Source of the DNA: Thiorhodovibrio litoralis
GTDB taxonomy: Bacteria > Pseudomonadota > Gammaproteobacteria > Chromatiales > Chromatiaceae
Direction of reading: 5' to 3'
Assembly (NCBI RefSeq): GCF_033954455.1
Contig: NZ_CP121473.1
Location: 4,636,501 to 4,700,500 of the forward strand
Length of the DNA: 64,000 nt
Shown here piece after piece: positions 29,546 to 42,988 of this stretch (the first letter of the stretch is position 1; each line of letters starts with the position of its first letter). Below the pieces are notes generated by a model. It had not been told where the DNA came from and ran no database searches. It saw nothing but the letters and a program-made list of their open reading frames with translations. A program made the position numbers and the translations under genes.

Positions 29546-31789
29546 ATGCCGCGTAGGTTGTTGCTGTCCTTTGTCCTGTTCACTGTTGTCTCCGCCGCAT
29601 TGGCGCCAAGCCCCGGTCGCGCTGCCGCCACGGCCAAGCATCCGCGCATCGGCCTGGTCCTGGCTGGCGGTGGCGCCAAGGGCGCGGCGCATATCGGGGT
29701 GCTCAAGGTGCTGGAGGAACTGCGTATTCCTATTCATGCCATCGCCGGCACCAGCATGGGCTCGCTGGTCGGCGGGGCCTATGCGGCGGGGCTGTCAGCG
29801 CAAGAGCTTGGCCAGCGCGTGCTCGCGGTCGACTGGAATGAGATGTTCGATGACAACCCGCCGCGTTCGCAGTGGCCGGCGCGTCGGCAGCAGGCGAGCC
29901 TGACACCCGCTTTCAATTTTTCCATCGGGGTGCGCGATGGCAAAGCGAAACTCCCTCCGGGTGCCATTGCGGGTCAAAAAGTCCAGTTGTTTTTTAATGA
30001 CTTGCTCCAGGGCGTTGAAACCACACAGAACTTCGACGCGCTGCCGATTCGCTTCCGCGCGGTGGCGACCAACCTCGAAAACGGCGAGATGGTGGTGTTC
30101 GATCACGGCCCCCTGCCGGTGGCCATGCGCGCGAGTATGGCGGTACCGGGAGTTTTCGCTCCCATGGTGTGGGAGGATCACATCTATGTCGACGGCGGTC
30201 TGGTGCGCAACCTGCCGGTGGATGTGGCGCGCTCCATGGGGGTCGATCATCTCATCGTGGTCAATCTTGGCTCGAGTTTTTTGCCGCGCGATCAACTCGA
30301 CAACATTCTTGGCATTACCGGCCAGATGATCGCCATTCTCACCGAGCAAAATGTTCAAGTCTCACTCGCGGAGATCGACCCCAAACGCGATCTGCTCATT
30401 GTTCCCGACCTCGGCGACATCGGTTCGAGCGATTTTGACCGCGCCGCGGAGGCCATCGCCACCGGCGTGACAGCCGCGCAAAAGAGTGCCGGGCAGTTGC
30501 GCCGCTTCAGCCTGAGCGAGAAGGAATACGCCGCCTGGAAGCGCGAGCGCTTTGGCCGCAGCACACCTGTAACGCGAGTCAGCGAGGTGCGAGTCCTGGG
30601 ACTGAAGCGCGTCAATGAGGCCCTGTTCGACCCATTGATCGACGCACAGGAGAATCAAGCCTTCGACCGCGAACGCCTTGAGCTCGACATCCAGCATCTC
30701 TATGGACGCGGGGACTTCGAGCGCATCAGCTATCGCTTCGAGCCTGACCCGGCGGGCAAAGGTGAGGTGCTCATCGTCGACGCGGTGGAAAAGGCCTGGG
30801 GGCCAGGATATCTCGGCTTCGGGCTCAAACTCTCAAGCGACAATAAGGGCGACAGCCGCTTCGGCCTGCGCGCCACCTATCAGAAGACATGGATGAACCG
30901 GCTTGGCGCCGAGTGGTTCAGCGAGATTGAGTTGGGCAACGAACCGCGTCTGTACAGCGAATGGTTCCAGCCACTCGACCTGGATCATTCCGGTTTTGTC
31001 GCGCCCTATCTGGACCTGAAGCAAACACCTTACAGTGTGTTTGACGGCGATCAGCGCGTCGCCCGCTACGATGTGACCCGGGCGCACGTCGGTGCCGATT
31101 TCGGCCTGAGTCGCAGCAACCTTGAGCTGCGGCTGGGGCCCTACTGGGGCATCACTAACGTCAACCTGGATACCGGCTCGCGCGAGCTACCAGAAGGCGA
31201 TCAAGTCGATTCCGGCGTGCGCGCGAGTCTGTCTTACGACACGCTTGATCGGGCCGCCGTGCCACGCGCCGGCCAGCGCCTGAAACTCGAAGCCCGGGCA
31301 CCGCTGACCGCCCTGGGCGCGGACTCGAGCTACGCCCGCACGCTATTCACGGCCTTTGGTGCCCACACGAGCGGCCCCAATACCTTGGCCGTGCACTTTA
31401 AGGCCGGGACCAGTTTCGGCGTCGACATGCCCTACTATGATCAATTTCCGCTCGGCGGCTTCCTGAAGCTCTCCGGCTACGCCAATGAGCAATTTCGCGG
31501 CAATGACATGGTGTTCGGTTCCCTGGCCTACTATCGCCAGATTGCCACGCTGCCCACGCCGCTCGGACGCGGTTTGTTTCTCGGCGCCTCGCTGGAAGCC
31601 GGCTGGCTGCCGGAGAGCCGCTTCAGCAATGGTGAGAACCTTGCTTTTGATCTTGCCCCCGAAGGCACCCGCTTTGGTAGCAGCGTATTCTTTGGCTCCG
31701 ACACTTGGATCGGCCCGGCCTACCTGGGCCTGGGCCTTTCCGCCAGCGGCGATCATGCCCTCTATGTGCTGATTGGGCGCCCGGATTGA
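29546..31789 (+). CDS. Patatin-like phospholipase with POTRA and BamA-type barrel
   Basis: The 747-residue protein has an N-terminal signal peptide (RLLLSFVLFTVVSAALA). The patatin domain follows, with oxyanion loop LAGGGAKGAAHIG, nucleophile Ser in GTSMGS, and the catalytic Asp in IYVDGGLVRNLP. A POTRA-like domain occupies about 345-420 (SEVRVLGLKRVNEALFD). The rest, to 747, is a beta-barrel of the BamA/Omp85 type. This architecture is that of the PlpD/type Vd autotransporters, in which the lipase is exported through its own barrel. It should sit in the outer membrane. It is 48 bp after prpE in the same orientation. Confidence 0.9.
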   Translation: MPRRLLLSFVLFTVVSAALAPSPGRAAATAKHPRIGLVLAGGGAKGAAHIGVLKVLEELRIPIHAIAGTSMGSLVGGAYAAGLSAQELGQRVLAVDWNEMFDDNPPRSQWPARRQQASLTPAFNFSIGVRDGKAKLPPGAIAGQKVQLFFNDLLQGVETTQNFDALPIRFRAVATNLENGEMVVFDHGPLPVAMRASMAVPGVFAPMVWEDHIYVDGGLVRNLPVDVARSMGVDHLIVVNLGSSFLPRDQLDNILGITGQMIAILTEQNVQVSLAEIDPKRDLLIVPDLGDIGSSDFDRAAEAIATGVTAAQKSAGQLRRFSLSEKEYAAWKRERFGRSTPVTRVSEVRVLGLKRVNEALFDPLIDAQENQAFDRERLELDIQHLYGRGDFERISYRFEPDPAGKGEVLIVDAVEKAWGPGYLGFGLKLSSDNKGDSRFGLRATYQKTWMNRLGAEWFSEIELGNEPRLYSEWFQPLDLDHSGFVAPYLDLKQTPYSVFDGDQRVARYDVTRAHVGADFGLSRSNLELRLGPYWGITNVNLDTGSRELPEGDQVDSGVRASLSYDTLDRAAVPRAGQRLKLEARAPLTALGADSSYARTLFTAFGAHTSGPNTLAVHFKAGTSFGVDMPYYDQFPLGGFLKLSGYANEQFRGNDMVFGSLAYYRQIATLPTPLGRGLFLGASLEAGWLPESRFSNGENLAFDLAPEGTRFGSSVFFGSDTWIGPAYLGLGLSASGDHALYVLIGRPD

Positions 31790-31846
31790 TTCAAGACCGC
31801 GGCGCTTTTGGCCCTTCAGGAGCTTGCCTGGACGCGCTTTAGCGCC

Positions 31847-32563
31847 TCAGCAAGTCTCCCGGGATGCCAGCAACGCGCTCAGGAAAGGCACCGTCGGTGC
31901 CCGTGCCTGGGCGAGACTGGCGGCGTCAATGTCGTCGAGCAGCGCGAGCAACTTAGCCGGGTCGCGGGTGCAGCGGGTGAGCAGGTAGCGACGCGCGGCA
32001 GCATCCAGAGCGAAGCCGCGGTCCTGTGCGCCTTGTTTCAGGAGCCGATCCAGCCCATCGTCATCAAGCGGCTGGAGCAGAAAGCCGGGCCCGGAGCACA
32101 ATCGCGAGTGGAGATCGGCGAGGTCGATTGACAGCGCGGCGGGCGGTCGCGACGCCGCGATCAGCAGGCGCGCCTCGCGCTCGCGCAAGCGATTAAAGAG
32201 CGCGAACAGCGCCCGTTCCCATCCCGCATCGCCAGCGACGGCGTGCACGTCATCCAGCACAACCGCGCTGAGCGTTTCAAGCCCTTCGCAGATCGCGGGC
32301 TCGAGATCGGACTGCTTGAGCGACAGATAGGTGACCGACTGCCCGGATGCTTGCAGTTCGGCGCAGGCCGCGCGCAGCAGATGCGTCTTGCCGCTGCCCG
32401 CTTCGCCATGCAGTGCGAGATAGGGCGCGCCCTGGCCGACCGCCGCCCCCTGCCCTGACGCCCAGTCGCGCAGCGCGGCGATGGCCTCGGCATTGCGACC
32501 GGGGATGAAATTGGCAAAGGTCTGCGTCTGCGGCAGACGCAGCGCCAGGCCGAGTTGCTGCAT
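31847..32563 (-). CDS. hda: DnaA regulatory inactivator Hda
   Basis: Hda is a DnaA-like AAA+ protein that, bound to the sliding clamp, stimulates hydrolysis of DnaA-ATP after initiation. The N-terminal QLGLALRL is the clamp-binding motif. Walker A is GEAGSGKTHLL and Walker B is VVLDDVHAV. The C-terminal region RLCSGPGFLLQPLDDDGLD and KLLALLDDID are typical. I chose the Met at 32563 because it puts the clamp motif at the very N-terminus (MQQLGL), as in known Hda. The ATG at 32596 is possible. It directly follows wrbA. Confidence 0.9.
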   Translation of the reverse strand: MQQLGLALRLPQTQTFANFIPGRNAEAIAALRDWASGQGAAVGQGAPYLALHGEAGSGKTHLLRAACAELQASGQSVTYLSLKQSDLEPAICEGLETLSAVVLDDVHAVAGDAGWERALFALFNRLREREARLLIAASRPPAALSIDLADLHSRLCSGPGFLLQPLDDDGLDRLLKQGAQDRGFALDAAARRYLLTRCTRDPAKLLALLDDIDAASLAQARAPTVPFLSALLASRETC

Positions 32564-32605
32564 GGGGGCGTTGAACGCGACTGCGGCGCTGGCCAAATGC
32601 GCGAC

Positions 32606-33214
<609 letters not shown>

Positions 33215-33233
33215 TCAGTGGTTATCTCAGATT

Positions 33234-33340
33234 GTTTTGGGCCGGGTGACGGTCGCGGGGGACGCCGTGAATACTTCCTTGTAGGCTTCCCGGCGGCGTC
33301 CTGCCGCCGAGACCCCCGCGCCCGTCACCCGGCCCAAAAC
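33234..33340. repeat. Long inverted-repeat element between hldE and wrbA
   Basis: The arms 33234-33261 and 33313-33340 pair over 28 bp with one mismatch, starting from GTTTTGGGCCGGGTGACGG and ending in its inverse. A second inner stem (GACGCCG with CGGCGTC) and CGGCGG/CCGCCG hairpins lie inside. The layout resembles dispersed palindromic repeats or a MITE remnant. It may terminate the hldE transcript. Confidence 0.8.
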
Positions 33341-33367
33341 CGAAAATGCATTTGCGACTCCGACTGA

Positions 33368-34837
33368 TTATGGATGCAAACGCGCAACCAGATCACTGGT
33401 ACTGCGATCAGGGAGCAGCGGAATCAACACCAGCTGCCCGCCGTGGCGCTGGACCTCATCGGCACCCACTACCTGCTCGGGACGATAATCCGCGCCCTTG
33501 ACCAGCACATCGGGGCGGATGGCGCGGATCAGCTCGAGTGGTGTCTCCTCGCCGAACAGCACCACAGCATCGACCGCGGCCAGGGCAGCGAGTACCCGGG
33601 CGCGGTCAGCCTCGGGCATCATCGGGCGCTGCGGCCCTTTGAGCGCGCGCACCGAGTCATCGCTGTTCAGCCCGACGATCAGCCGTCGCCCATGCTGGCG
33701 CGCCTGCTCGAGGTAGCTCACGTGCCCGGCGTGGAGTAAGTCGAAACAGCCGTTGGTGAAAACAATGCGTTCGCCCTGGTCGCGCCATTGGTGCAGGCGT
33801 TCCAAGAGTGCCCCAAGGGTGAGTATTTTAGCCTGCTGGGTGGCGGAGTAGGCATCCTCCATGGCGGCCAGCAGCTCGGCCGCGCTGAGCTGGGCGGTAC
33901 CAATCCGGCCGACCACGACGCCAGCGCCGAGATTGGCGAGCGCGACGGCGTCACTCAGCGGCAACCCTACGATGACAGCCGCCGCCAGCACGGCGATGGC
34001 GGTATCCCCGGCGCCCGAGACATCAAAGACCTCGCGCGCGCGCGCCGGCAGCTGCCGACGACCATCCGGCTGAATCAGCGCCATGCCGTGCTCGCCCAGG
34101 GTCACCACCAGGGCATCGAGTGTCAGGGATTCTCGCAGCTGCGCGGCGCCATCAAGCAGCGCATCGACATTGCCGGATGTCAGCCCCAGCACCTCGGCCA
34201 GTTCGGCGCGATTGGGTGTCAGCAGGCTCGCGCCGCGATAGCGGTCGAAATCGCGGCCTTTGGGGTCGATCCACACTGGCTTGCCGAGTTTCCGTGCGGC
34301 GGCGATCAGCCGCTGGCAAAGCCCACCGCTCAGCACGCCCTTGGCGTAGTCTGAAAGCAACAGACCATCGACATCGCCTAGTCGCTGACGGATGGCGGCA
34401 AAGAGCGCATCTTCAAGGGCCGCAGACAGGGGCGCGGTCTCCTCGGCATCGATGCGCAGCATCTGCTGATGATTGCCGATGGCGCGGGTCTTGGTGCTGG
34501 TGCCGCGTTCGCTTGTCGCCAGCACGGCGCCGGTTTCGATGCCGGCCTCGGCCAGCAGCGCCAGCAGCCGCTCGCGCTCGCCGTCCTGCCCGGTCACGCC
34601 GGCTAGTTCCACCCGCAGCCCGAGCGCGGCCAGATTGCGCGCGACATTGGCCGCGCCGCCGGCGACTTCGCTCTCGCGGCGCAGGCGCAGCACGGGCACC
34701 GGCGCCTCGGGGGAAATGCGCTGCACCTCACCCCAGAGGTAGCGGTCGAGCATCAGATCGCCGACCACCAGCAGGCGTCGCCCGCCGAAGCCGCTGGCAA
34801 CGGCATCGCGCACCGCTGCGGGATCGGCGAAGCTCAT
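33368..34837 (-). CDS. hldE: Bifunctional heptose-7-phosphate kinase / adenylyltransferase HldE
   Basis: HldE makes ADP-D-glycero-D-manno-heptose for the LPS inner core: a ribokinase-type domain phosphorylates C1 and a nucleotidyltransferase adenylates it. The kinase domain spans about 1-330, with GDLMLDRYLWG and the catalytic DVSGAGDTAIA. The second domain begins at about 355, with FTNGCFDLLHAGHVSYLEQA containing the H-x-G-H nucleotidyltransferase motif. 489 residues is near the usual length. The start overlaps the end of the upstream gmhA by 4 bp, so the two LPS-heptose genes are coupled. Confidence 0.96.
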   Translation of the reverse strand: MSFADPAAVRDAVASGFGGRRLLVVGDLMLDRYLWGEVQRISPEAPVPVLRLRRESEVAGGAANVARNLAALGLRVELAGVTGQDGERERLLALLAEAGIETGAVLATSERGTSTKTRAIGNHQQMLRIDAEETAPLSAALEDALFAAIRQRLGDVDGLLLSDYAKGVLSGGLCQRLIAAARKLGKPVWIDPKGRDFDRYRGASLLTPNRAELAEVLGLTSGNVDALLDGAAQLRESLTLDALVVTLGEHGMALIQPDGRRQLPARAREVFDVSGAGDTAIAVLAAAVIVGLPLSDAVALANLGAGVVVGRIGTAQLSAAELLAAMEDAYSATQQAKILTLGALLERLHQWRDQGERIVFTNGCFDLLHAGHVSYLEQARQHGRRLIVGLNSDDSVRALKGPQRPMMPEADRARVLAALAAVDAVVLFGEETPLELIRAIRPDVLVKGADYRPEQVVGADEVQRHGGQLVLIPLLPDRSTSDLVARLHP

Positions 34838-35412
34838 GTGCCGTTACCCGGAGCCAGTTCCGCCTCGATGGCATCGCACAGCAGATGCCCGATCAGCAGA
34901 TGGGCCTCTTGAATACGCGCGGTGCGCCTTGATGGGACGCACAGGCACTGCTCGCTCTGCGCACGCAGCGCGCCGCCGTCGGCTCCGGTCAGCCCGATGC
35001 GGGTCAAGCCGAGCCCGCCTGCGACTTCCATGGCGCGCAGCACATTGGGGCTGTTACCAGAGGTCGACAGCCCAACCAGCAGATCGCCCGGCCGGCCAAT
35101 GGCCTCGACCTGGCGGGCAAAGATGGACTCGAAACCATAGTCATTGGCCACCGAGGTCAGCACCGAGGTGTCGGTGGTCAACGCCAGCGCGGCCAGGCCC
35201 GGGCGCTCGCGCTCGAAGCGCCCGACCAGTTCGGCGGCCAGATGTTGGGCATCGGCCGCGCTGCCGCCATTGCCCATCCAGAGAATTTTCCCACCCGCTC
35301 GCAGTGCAGCGATGCCGCGCTCCGCCAGCGCGGCGATTTCGTCCTCGAGCGCACCAAGTGCCTGGATGGTCTCGAGATGTTCGGCAAAGGTCGCGCGAAT
35401 CCGTTGATGCAT
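34834..35412 (-). CDS. gmhA: Sedoheptulose-7-phosphate isomerase GmhA
   Basis: GmhA converts sedoheptulose 7-phosphate to D-glycero-D-manno-heptose 7-phosphate, the step before HldE. The 192-residue SIS-domain protein shows GNGGSAADAQHLAAELVGRF, LTTDTSVLTSVANDYGF, and the second phosphate-binding SGNSPNVLRAMEVA. The C-terminal catalytic segment contains IQEAHLLIGHLLCD with the His and Glu that act in acid-base chemistry. It starts at 35412 and overlaps hldE by 4 bp. A 152-bp noncoding gap separates it from the mechanosensitive channel gene. Confidence 0.94.
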   Translation of the reverse strand: MHQRIRATFAEHLETIQALGALEDEIAALAERGIAALRAGGKILWMGNGGSAADAQHLAAELVGRFERERPGLAALALTTDTSVLTSVANDYGFESIFARQVEAIGRPGDLLVGLSTSGNSPNVLRAMEVAGGLGLTRIGLTGADGGALRAQSEQCLCVPSRRTARIQEAHLLIGHLLCDAIEAELAPGNGT

Positions 35413-35564
35413 GAACTGAGGCCGCGGATGGATTGGGGTGGGCTATATTGGGCCAGTTGGCACTTGTGATGGCCATTAGATTTCAAGTATCCGGGTTTCA
35501 GGCGCAAGATGGCAAACCGGGAGCCCGGCGTATCGCATCCGTTCAGCCAATGCGCTGATCAGCC

Positions 35565-37109
35565 TCACCGCCCAATCAATTCTTCAATCCGCCGGCGAAT
35601 CTCACCGAAGCTACGCTTGGGCACGTGACGGCGCGAGGCCTCGCGTGCCCGTTCGGCTGCGTCGAAGCGCTGCTTGACGGTGGCGGCCAGAACGGCTGCG
35701 CGATCCGGATGCGCGGTCAGTACCCGTTGCAGGCATTCAAAGCTCACGCGCACCAGCACGACATCACTTTTTGCCGTGTACTCTAGAAACGAGGGCTCTG
35801 CCGTCGCCATCGACAGAATGCCATAGTAGTCGCCAGGACCAAGCAGCTCGGTGACTTCCTTCGCACCGCCGGGCAGGGTGATGCTCGCCTCCACCAGGCC
35901 GTGGATTACGATATCGAAGCCCTCGACTATCTCGCCCTCGCGCAGCAGCACGGCGCCAGCATCGAAGTCGAGATAGCGGCTGGGAGTCGCGATCTGTTCG
36001 ATCTCTTCATCCGACCAATGTCGCGAGACGTCGAGTTGTTTGAGCGCCTGAAAAATACTCGGGCGCTCGCGGGTGTTGGCATCGGCACGCCGGGTGCGCC
36101 ATTCAGAGATTTGCGGCGAGATGTGAATACCCGCATTCAGAAAGGCGTAATGAATTTCGCGAAACAGCTCCTCGCGGCCGCGAAACATGGCCGGATAATT
36201 GTCGTAATGAACCCACACCATGTATTCATAGGGCTGAGTCGTGGCATTGGCCAGGCGCACCACCGGCAGCGGCCGATTCAGCACATGGGGCGCGCGCATC
36301 GCGGCCTCGAGCAGCAGTGCAGTGGCAAAGCGCGGATCGACCTCAGCCGGCACCTTCACGATGTACCAGGGGGCAAACTGGCGCCGGCCACTTTCGTAGT
36401 TCTTGATGTTCTGCCCGGCAAGCAGCGAATTGGGAATGATATGGCGGCTGTTGTCCCAACCCTGCAACCAGGTGGCGCGCCAGTTGATGTCCACCACTCG
36501 CCCGACAATGTCGCCCGGCAGCTCAATCCAGTCGCCGATCTGAAAGGGCTGCTCCAGCCCCATGGCAATGCCGGCAAAGAGATCTCCCAGCGGCCGTTGC
36601 AGCGCGAATCCGGCCAGCGCCGCCGCCACGCCGGTCGAAACCCACACACCAGAGATCGAATAGTCTTGCTGCCACAAAAACAGGCTGATTCCGCCAAGCA
36701 GCCCGCCGATGTAACCGAGCGCGCGCAGCAGCCCGGGCACGGTATCGCGATAGTCCGCAATGCGCTTCTCGAACAGAAACACTTCGATGACCCGCGCCAC
36801 CGACCAGGCCAGCACCAGGTAAAAGACGAACACTGTCATCACCTTTAACGGCTCATCGGCGCGGGCGATATTGAACTCGTCGATCGCAAACCGCAGCAGG
36901 GTGCCAATCAGAATCACGGTTGTGGGCAGCACCGCCAGATCGACCAACGCCACCAGCCCAGGCATGGGCGCAACTCGCCCACGTCCACCGACTCGACGCA
37001 GTACCGCCTCCCAGAGCGTAATGAGCGCGACACAAAGCGCAAGTAACCAGCCTGGCTGATCGAGCAGCGCATCGAACAGGCTGATTGAGGGGTGAATTGC
37101 CGTGTCCAT
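35565..37109 (-). CDS. MscS-type mechanosensitive channel with cyclic-nucleotide-binding domain
   Basis: The 514-residue protein has an N-terminal transmembrane region with about four helices (WLLALCVALITLWEAVL; TTVILIGTLLRFAI; FVFYLVLAWSVARVI; GGLLGGISLFLW). A pore-lining helix then leads into the MscS beta domain (GDWIELPGDIVGRVVDINWR). At about 380-490 is a CNBD/cupin domain (VLLREGEIVEGFDIVIHGLV, GPGDYYGILSM). This is the architecture of MscS-CNG channels, which combine tension gating with nucleotide control. The start at 37109 is chosen because AGGA precedes it and the sequence upstream has no family similarity. It diverges from polA. Confidence 0.88.
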   Translation of the reverse strand: MDTAIHPSISLFDALLDQPGWLLALCVALITLWEAVLRRVGGRGRVAPMPGLVALVDLAVLPTTVILIGTLLRFAIDEFNIARADEPLKVMTVFVFYLVLAWSVARVIEVFLFEKRIADYRDTVPGLLRALGYIGGLLGGISLFLWQQDYSISGVWVSTGVAAALAGFALQRPLGDLFAGIAMGLEQPFQIGDWIELPGDIVGRVVDINWRATWLQGWDNSRHIIPNSLLAGQNIKNYESGRRQFAPWYIVKVPAEVDPRFATALLLEAAMRAPHVLNRPLPVVRLANATTQPYEYMVWVHYDNYPAMFRGREELFREIHYAFLNAGIHISPQISEWRTRRADANTRERPSIFQALKQLDVSRHWSDEEIEQIATPSRYLDFDAGAVLLREGEIVEGFDIVIHGLVEASITLPGGAKEVTELLGPGDYYGILSMATAEPSFLEYTAKSDVVLVRVSFECLQRVLTAHPDRAAVLAATVKQRFDAAERAREASRRHVPKRSFGEIRRRIEELIGR

Positions 37110-37330
37110 CAGTCCTGTCGCTCCATTTCCGCACCAGACCGTCGCGCAAAAACCACGAGGTGGGCTTGCCGGGCAGCTCGAAGCACAAGCACTACCCTGG
37201 TGCCGGCGTGATCCTGGCAGCTGGTCTCCCGGACCGCGAAGCATCCCGCGGCTGCCCCGATCGGCTCCATCGTGCTAAGTTGCCCTTCGCGCACTCTTAC
37301 TGCCCTCTCCCCTTTGCCCAAGCGAATACC

Positions 37331-41319
<3,989 letters not shown>

Positions 41320-41342
41320 TTCAAAGACGGGGGGACGGTAGC

Positions 41343-41744
41343 TCAGGCGTAGTCGTCAACCACTGGCCGGCGGGAACGCCCCCAACCGTTTGAGAAGAAC
41401 GGCGGCTTGCGAAGATTTATCCTGGGCGTGCCCTGCAAACGGCGATCGGTGTGACGGCGATCACCATCGCGCCGATCGGATGCGCGCCGCTCAGTCAGGC
41501 GCCTTTCGGTCACCATGCGCAGCCCTCCACGGCGTTCATCACTGCGCCGTTCCTTGCTCCTGCGCTCGCCGCGGCGCCTTTCGCCCGAACGCCGTTCACT
41601 GCCGCGCTGATCGCTGCGCCCGCCCAGGTGTTTCGGCAAGCCATGCCCGTCGAGCAATGGGTGCTGTTCCCGCGCGTCATCACCCGAGGCGCGACGAAAG
41701 TTCGTCGCGGCAACCGGTCGAATGGATTCAAGTCGATCAAACAT
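41343..41744 (-). CDS. Hypothetical Arg-rich repeat protein
   Basis: The 133-residue ORF has a central run of about twelve xxRR units (such as ERRSGERRRGERRSKERR and DRRDGDRRHTDRR). It is flanked by less repetitive termini (MFDRLESIRPVAATNFRRAS and a C-terminal FFSNGWGRSRRPVVDDYA). No domain or signal is evident. Similar D/E-R-R tracts occur as linkers in signalling proteins, but this one stands alone. The very basic repeat could bind nucleic acid or be a flexible tether. The ATG has only a weak GAG ribosome binding site. An overlapping plus-strand frame lacks protein character and is rejected. Confidence 0.6.
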   Translation of the reverse strand: MFDRLESIRPVAATNFRRASGDDAREQHPLLDGHGLPKHLGGRSDQRGSERRSGERRRGERRSKERRSDERRGGLRMVTERRLTERRASDRRDGDRRHTDRRLQGTPRINLRKPPFFSNGWGRSRRPVVDDYA

Positions 41745-42002
41745 CGTCCAATCTCAAGCGTCCGTTCACCAAGGGCACCGGCCGCGATCCGCGCCAATTC
41801 CACGCGGAATCGCGACCGGCTCCGGCGCCATCCATGCCGGACAATCACATCCTGTGCTAAACATATCAGGTTCGATCAGCCGCGAATTACGCAGCCTTAC
41901 TCTCTGTATCGTTCGTGGCAGCGGGTTCTTAAGTCTTCAGCGCCAGCACCCTCTCTCGAGAAAACAAGCGGTTTGCATCTGCGCAAAGCCGCGCAATGAT
42001 CA

Positions 42003-42749
42003 TCAGAGATTATCGATGTCGCCTTCGGTCAGCAGCGGGCGCATTGCTGTCAGCAGATTGCCAAACAGTCGCGGATTAGACGCTTCCTCGCGTGCCAGCA
42101 GGGTTTTGAAATACTCGCGCTGGGTCGGCTTTTCGAAGCAGGCCGGGCATGAATCCAGCACCACCGGCAGCGCGGCAGCCTCGGCATAGTCGCGGGTCTG
42201 GCGCTCGCGACAATAGGCCAGCGGGCGGATGACGCGCAGATCGCCAGCATCGATGCGGTAATGCGCCTTCATGGTGCGCAATTGGCCACCATGAAACATG
42301 GACATCATCAGGCTTTCAGCCAGGTCGTCGAGATGCTGCCCCAGCGCAAGGACGTTGTAGCCGTGCTCGCGGCACAGGCGGTACATGATGCCGCGCTTCA
42401 TGCGCGCGCAGTAGGCGCAGAAAGAATCCCCCTGCATGTGCTGCTCGGCCTGTTCCATCAGCGGCTGGCGCTCAAAATGCCAGTTGAGGTCAAGCGTGGC
42501 GTAATAGCCGGTCAGGGGTTGAGGATCAAAACCAGGCACTTCCGGATCGACGGTGATCACGCCGAGCGAGAAGCGCACCGGTGCGCGCCGCTGCAGATGG
42601 CGAAGAATCTGCAAAAGCGACAGGGAATCCTTGCCACCGGAGACGGCGACCAGCACGCGATCGCCCGGTTGGATCATGCGATAGTCCGCGATAGCGCGGC
42701 CAACCAGGCGCAGCAGGGATTTTGGCGGAGCGTCCGGATTCTTGCTCAT
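42003..42749 (-). CDS. ttcA: tRNA 2-thiocytidine biosynthesis protein TtcA
   Basis: TtcA is an iron-sulfur enzyme that thiolates cytidine 32 of tRNA. The 248-residue protein has the PP-loop VAVSGGKDSLSLLQIL, which adenylates the target. The CAYCARMKRG motif supplies two cysteines for the cluster and sulfur transfer. The later DSCPACFEKPT provides the third. The Met at 42749 gives the normal N-terminus (MSKNPDAPPK). Extending to 42857 adds sequence without similarity. Upstream, on the minus strand, is a structured leader with several hairpins, listed separately. Confidence 0.94.
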   Translation of the reverse strand: MSKNPDAPPKSLLRLVGRAIADYRMIQPGDRVLVAVSGGKDSLSLLQILRHLQRRAPVRFSLGVITVDPEVPGFDPQPLTGYYATLDLNWHFERQPLMEQAEQHMQGDSFCAYCARMKRGIMYRLCREHGYNVLALGQHLDDLAESLMMSMFHGGQLRTMKAHYRIDAGDLRVIRPLAYCRERQTRDYAEAAALPVVLDSCPACFEKPTQREYFKTLLAREEASNPRLFGNLLTAMRPLLTEGDIDNL

Positions 42750-42810
42750 GTCCGCCAGTCTACCCCAGCGGAATAGCAGACAAAAAATGAATGCCGGGCT
42801 TAAAAAGCTG

Positions 42811-42831
42811 AAGGCCGGCGGAGCCGGCCTT
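42811..42831 (-). terminator. Rho-independent-type terminator hairpin between the phosphoesterase gene and ttcA
   Basis: AAGGCCGGC and GCCGGCCTT form a perfect 9-bp stem around a 3-base loop. On the minus strand it is followed after five bases by TTTTT, so it may terminate transcription from the phosphoesterase gene before ttcA. The U-tract is slightly displaced, which lowers confidence. Confidence 0.6.
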
Positions 42832-42840
42832 GTACTTCCT

Positions 42841-42896
42841 GCGCTTTGCGCGCGCACCCTGGGTCAGGGCGTCAGGAACTCCTGACTTTTCAGGAG
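42841..42896 (-). promoter_or_regulatory. Structured ttcA leader with competing hairpins
   Basis: Within 56 bp there are GCGC-TTT-GCGC (42841-42851), CCCTG/CAGGG (42857-42869), GTCAGG/CCTGAC (42871-42886) and CTCCTGA/TCAGGAG (42879-42896). The last two share bases 42879-42886 and cannot form together. With the terminator hairpin at 42811 this resembles an attenuator or riboswitch-like layout upstream of ttcA. No known class is recognised. Confidence 0.45.
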
Positions 42897-42988
42897 TAGT
42901 AAAATGAAGTCTAGCGTGTTTTCGCAATTCTGCTGGGGCGCACGGCGGAAATCCCGTCAAATGCGCTCGCCATCCGACGAGCGGTTGT

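Noticed and set aside
41451-41999. Plus-strand ORF overlapping the Arg-rich gene
   Set aside because: Translation is Ala/Pro/Thr-rich with no protein-like motifs, consistent with the shadow of an Arg-rich repeat.
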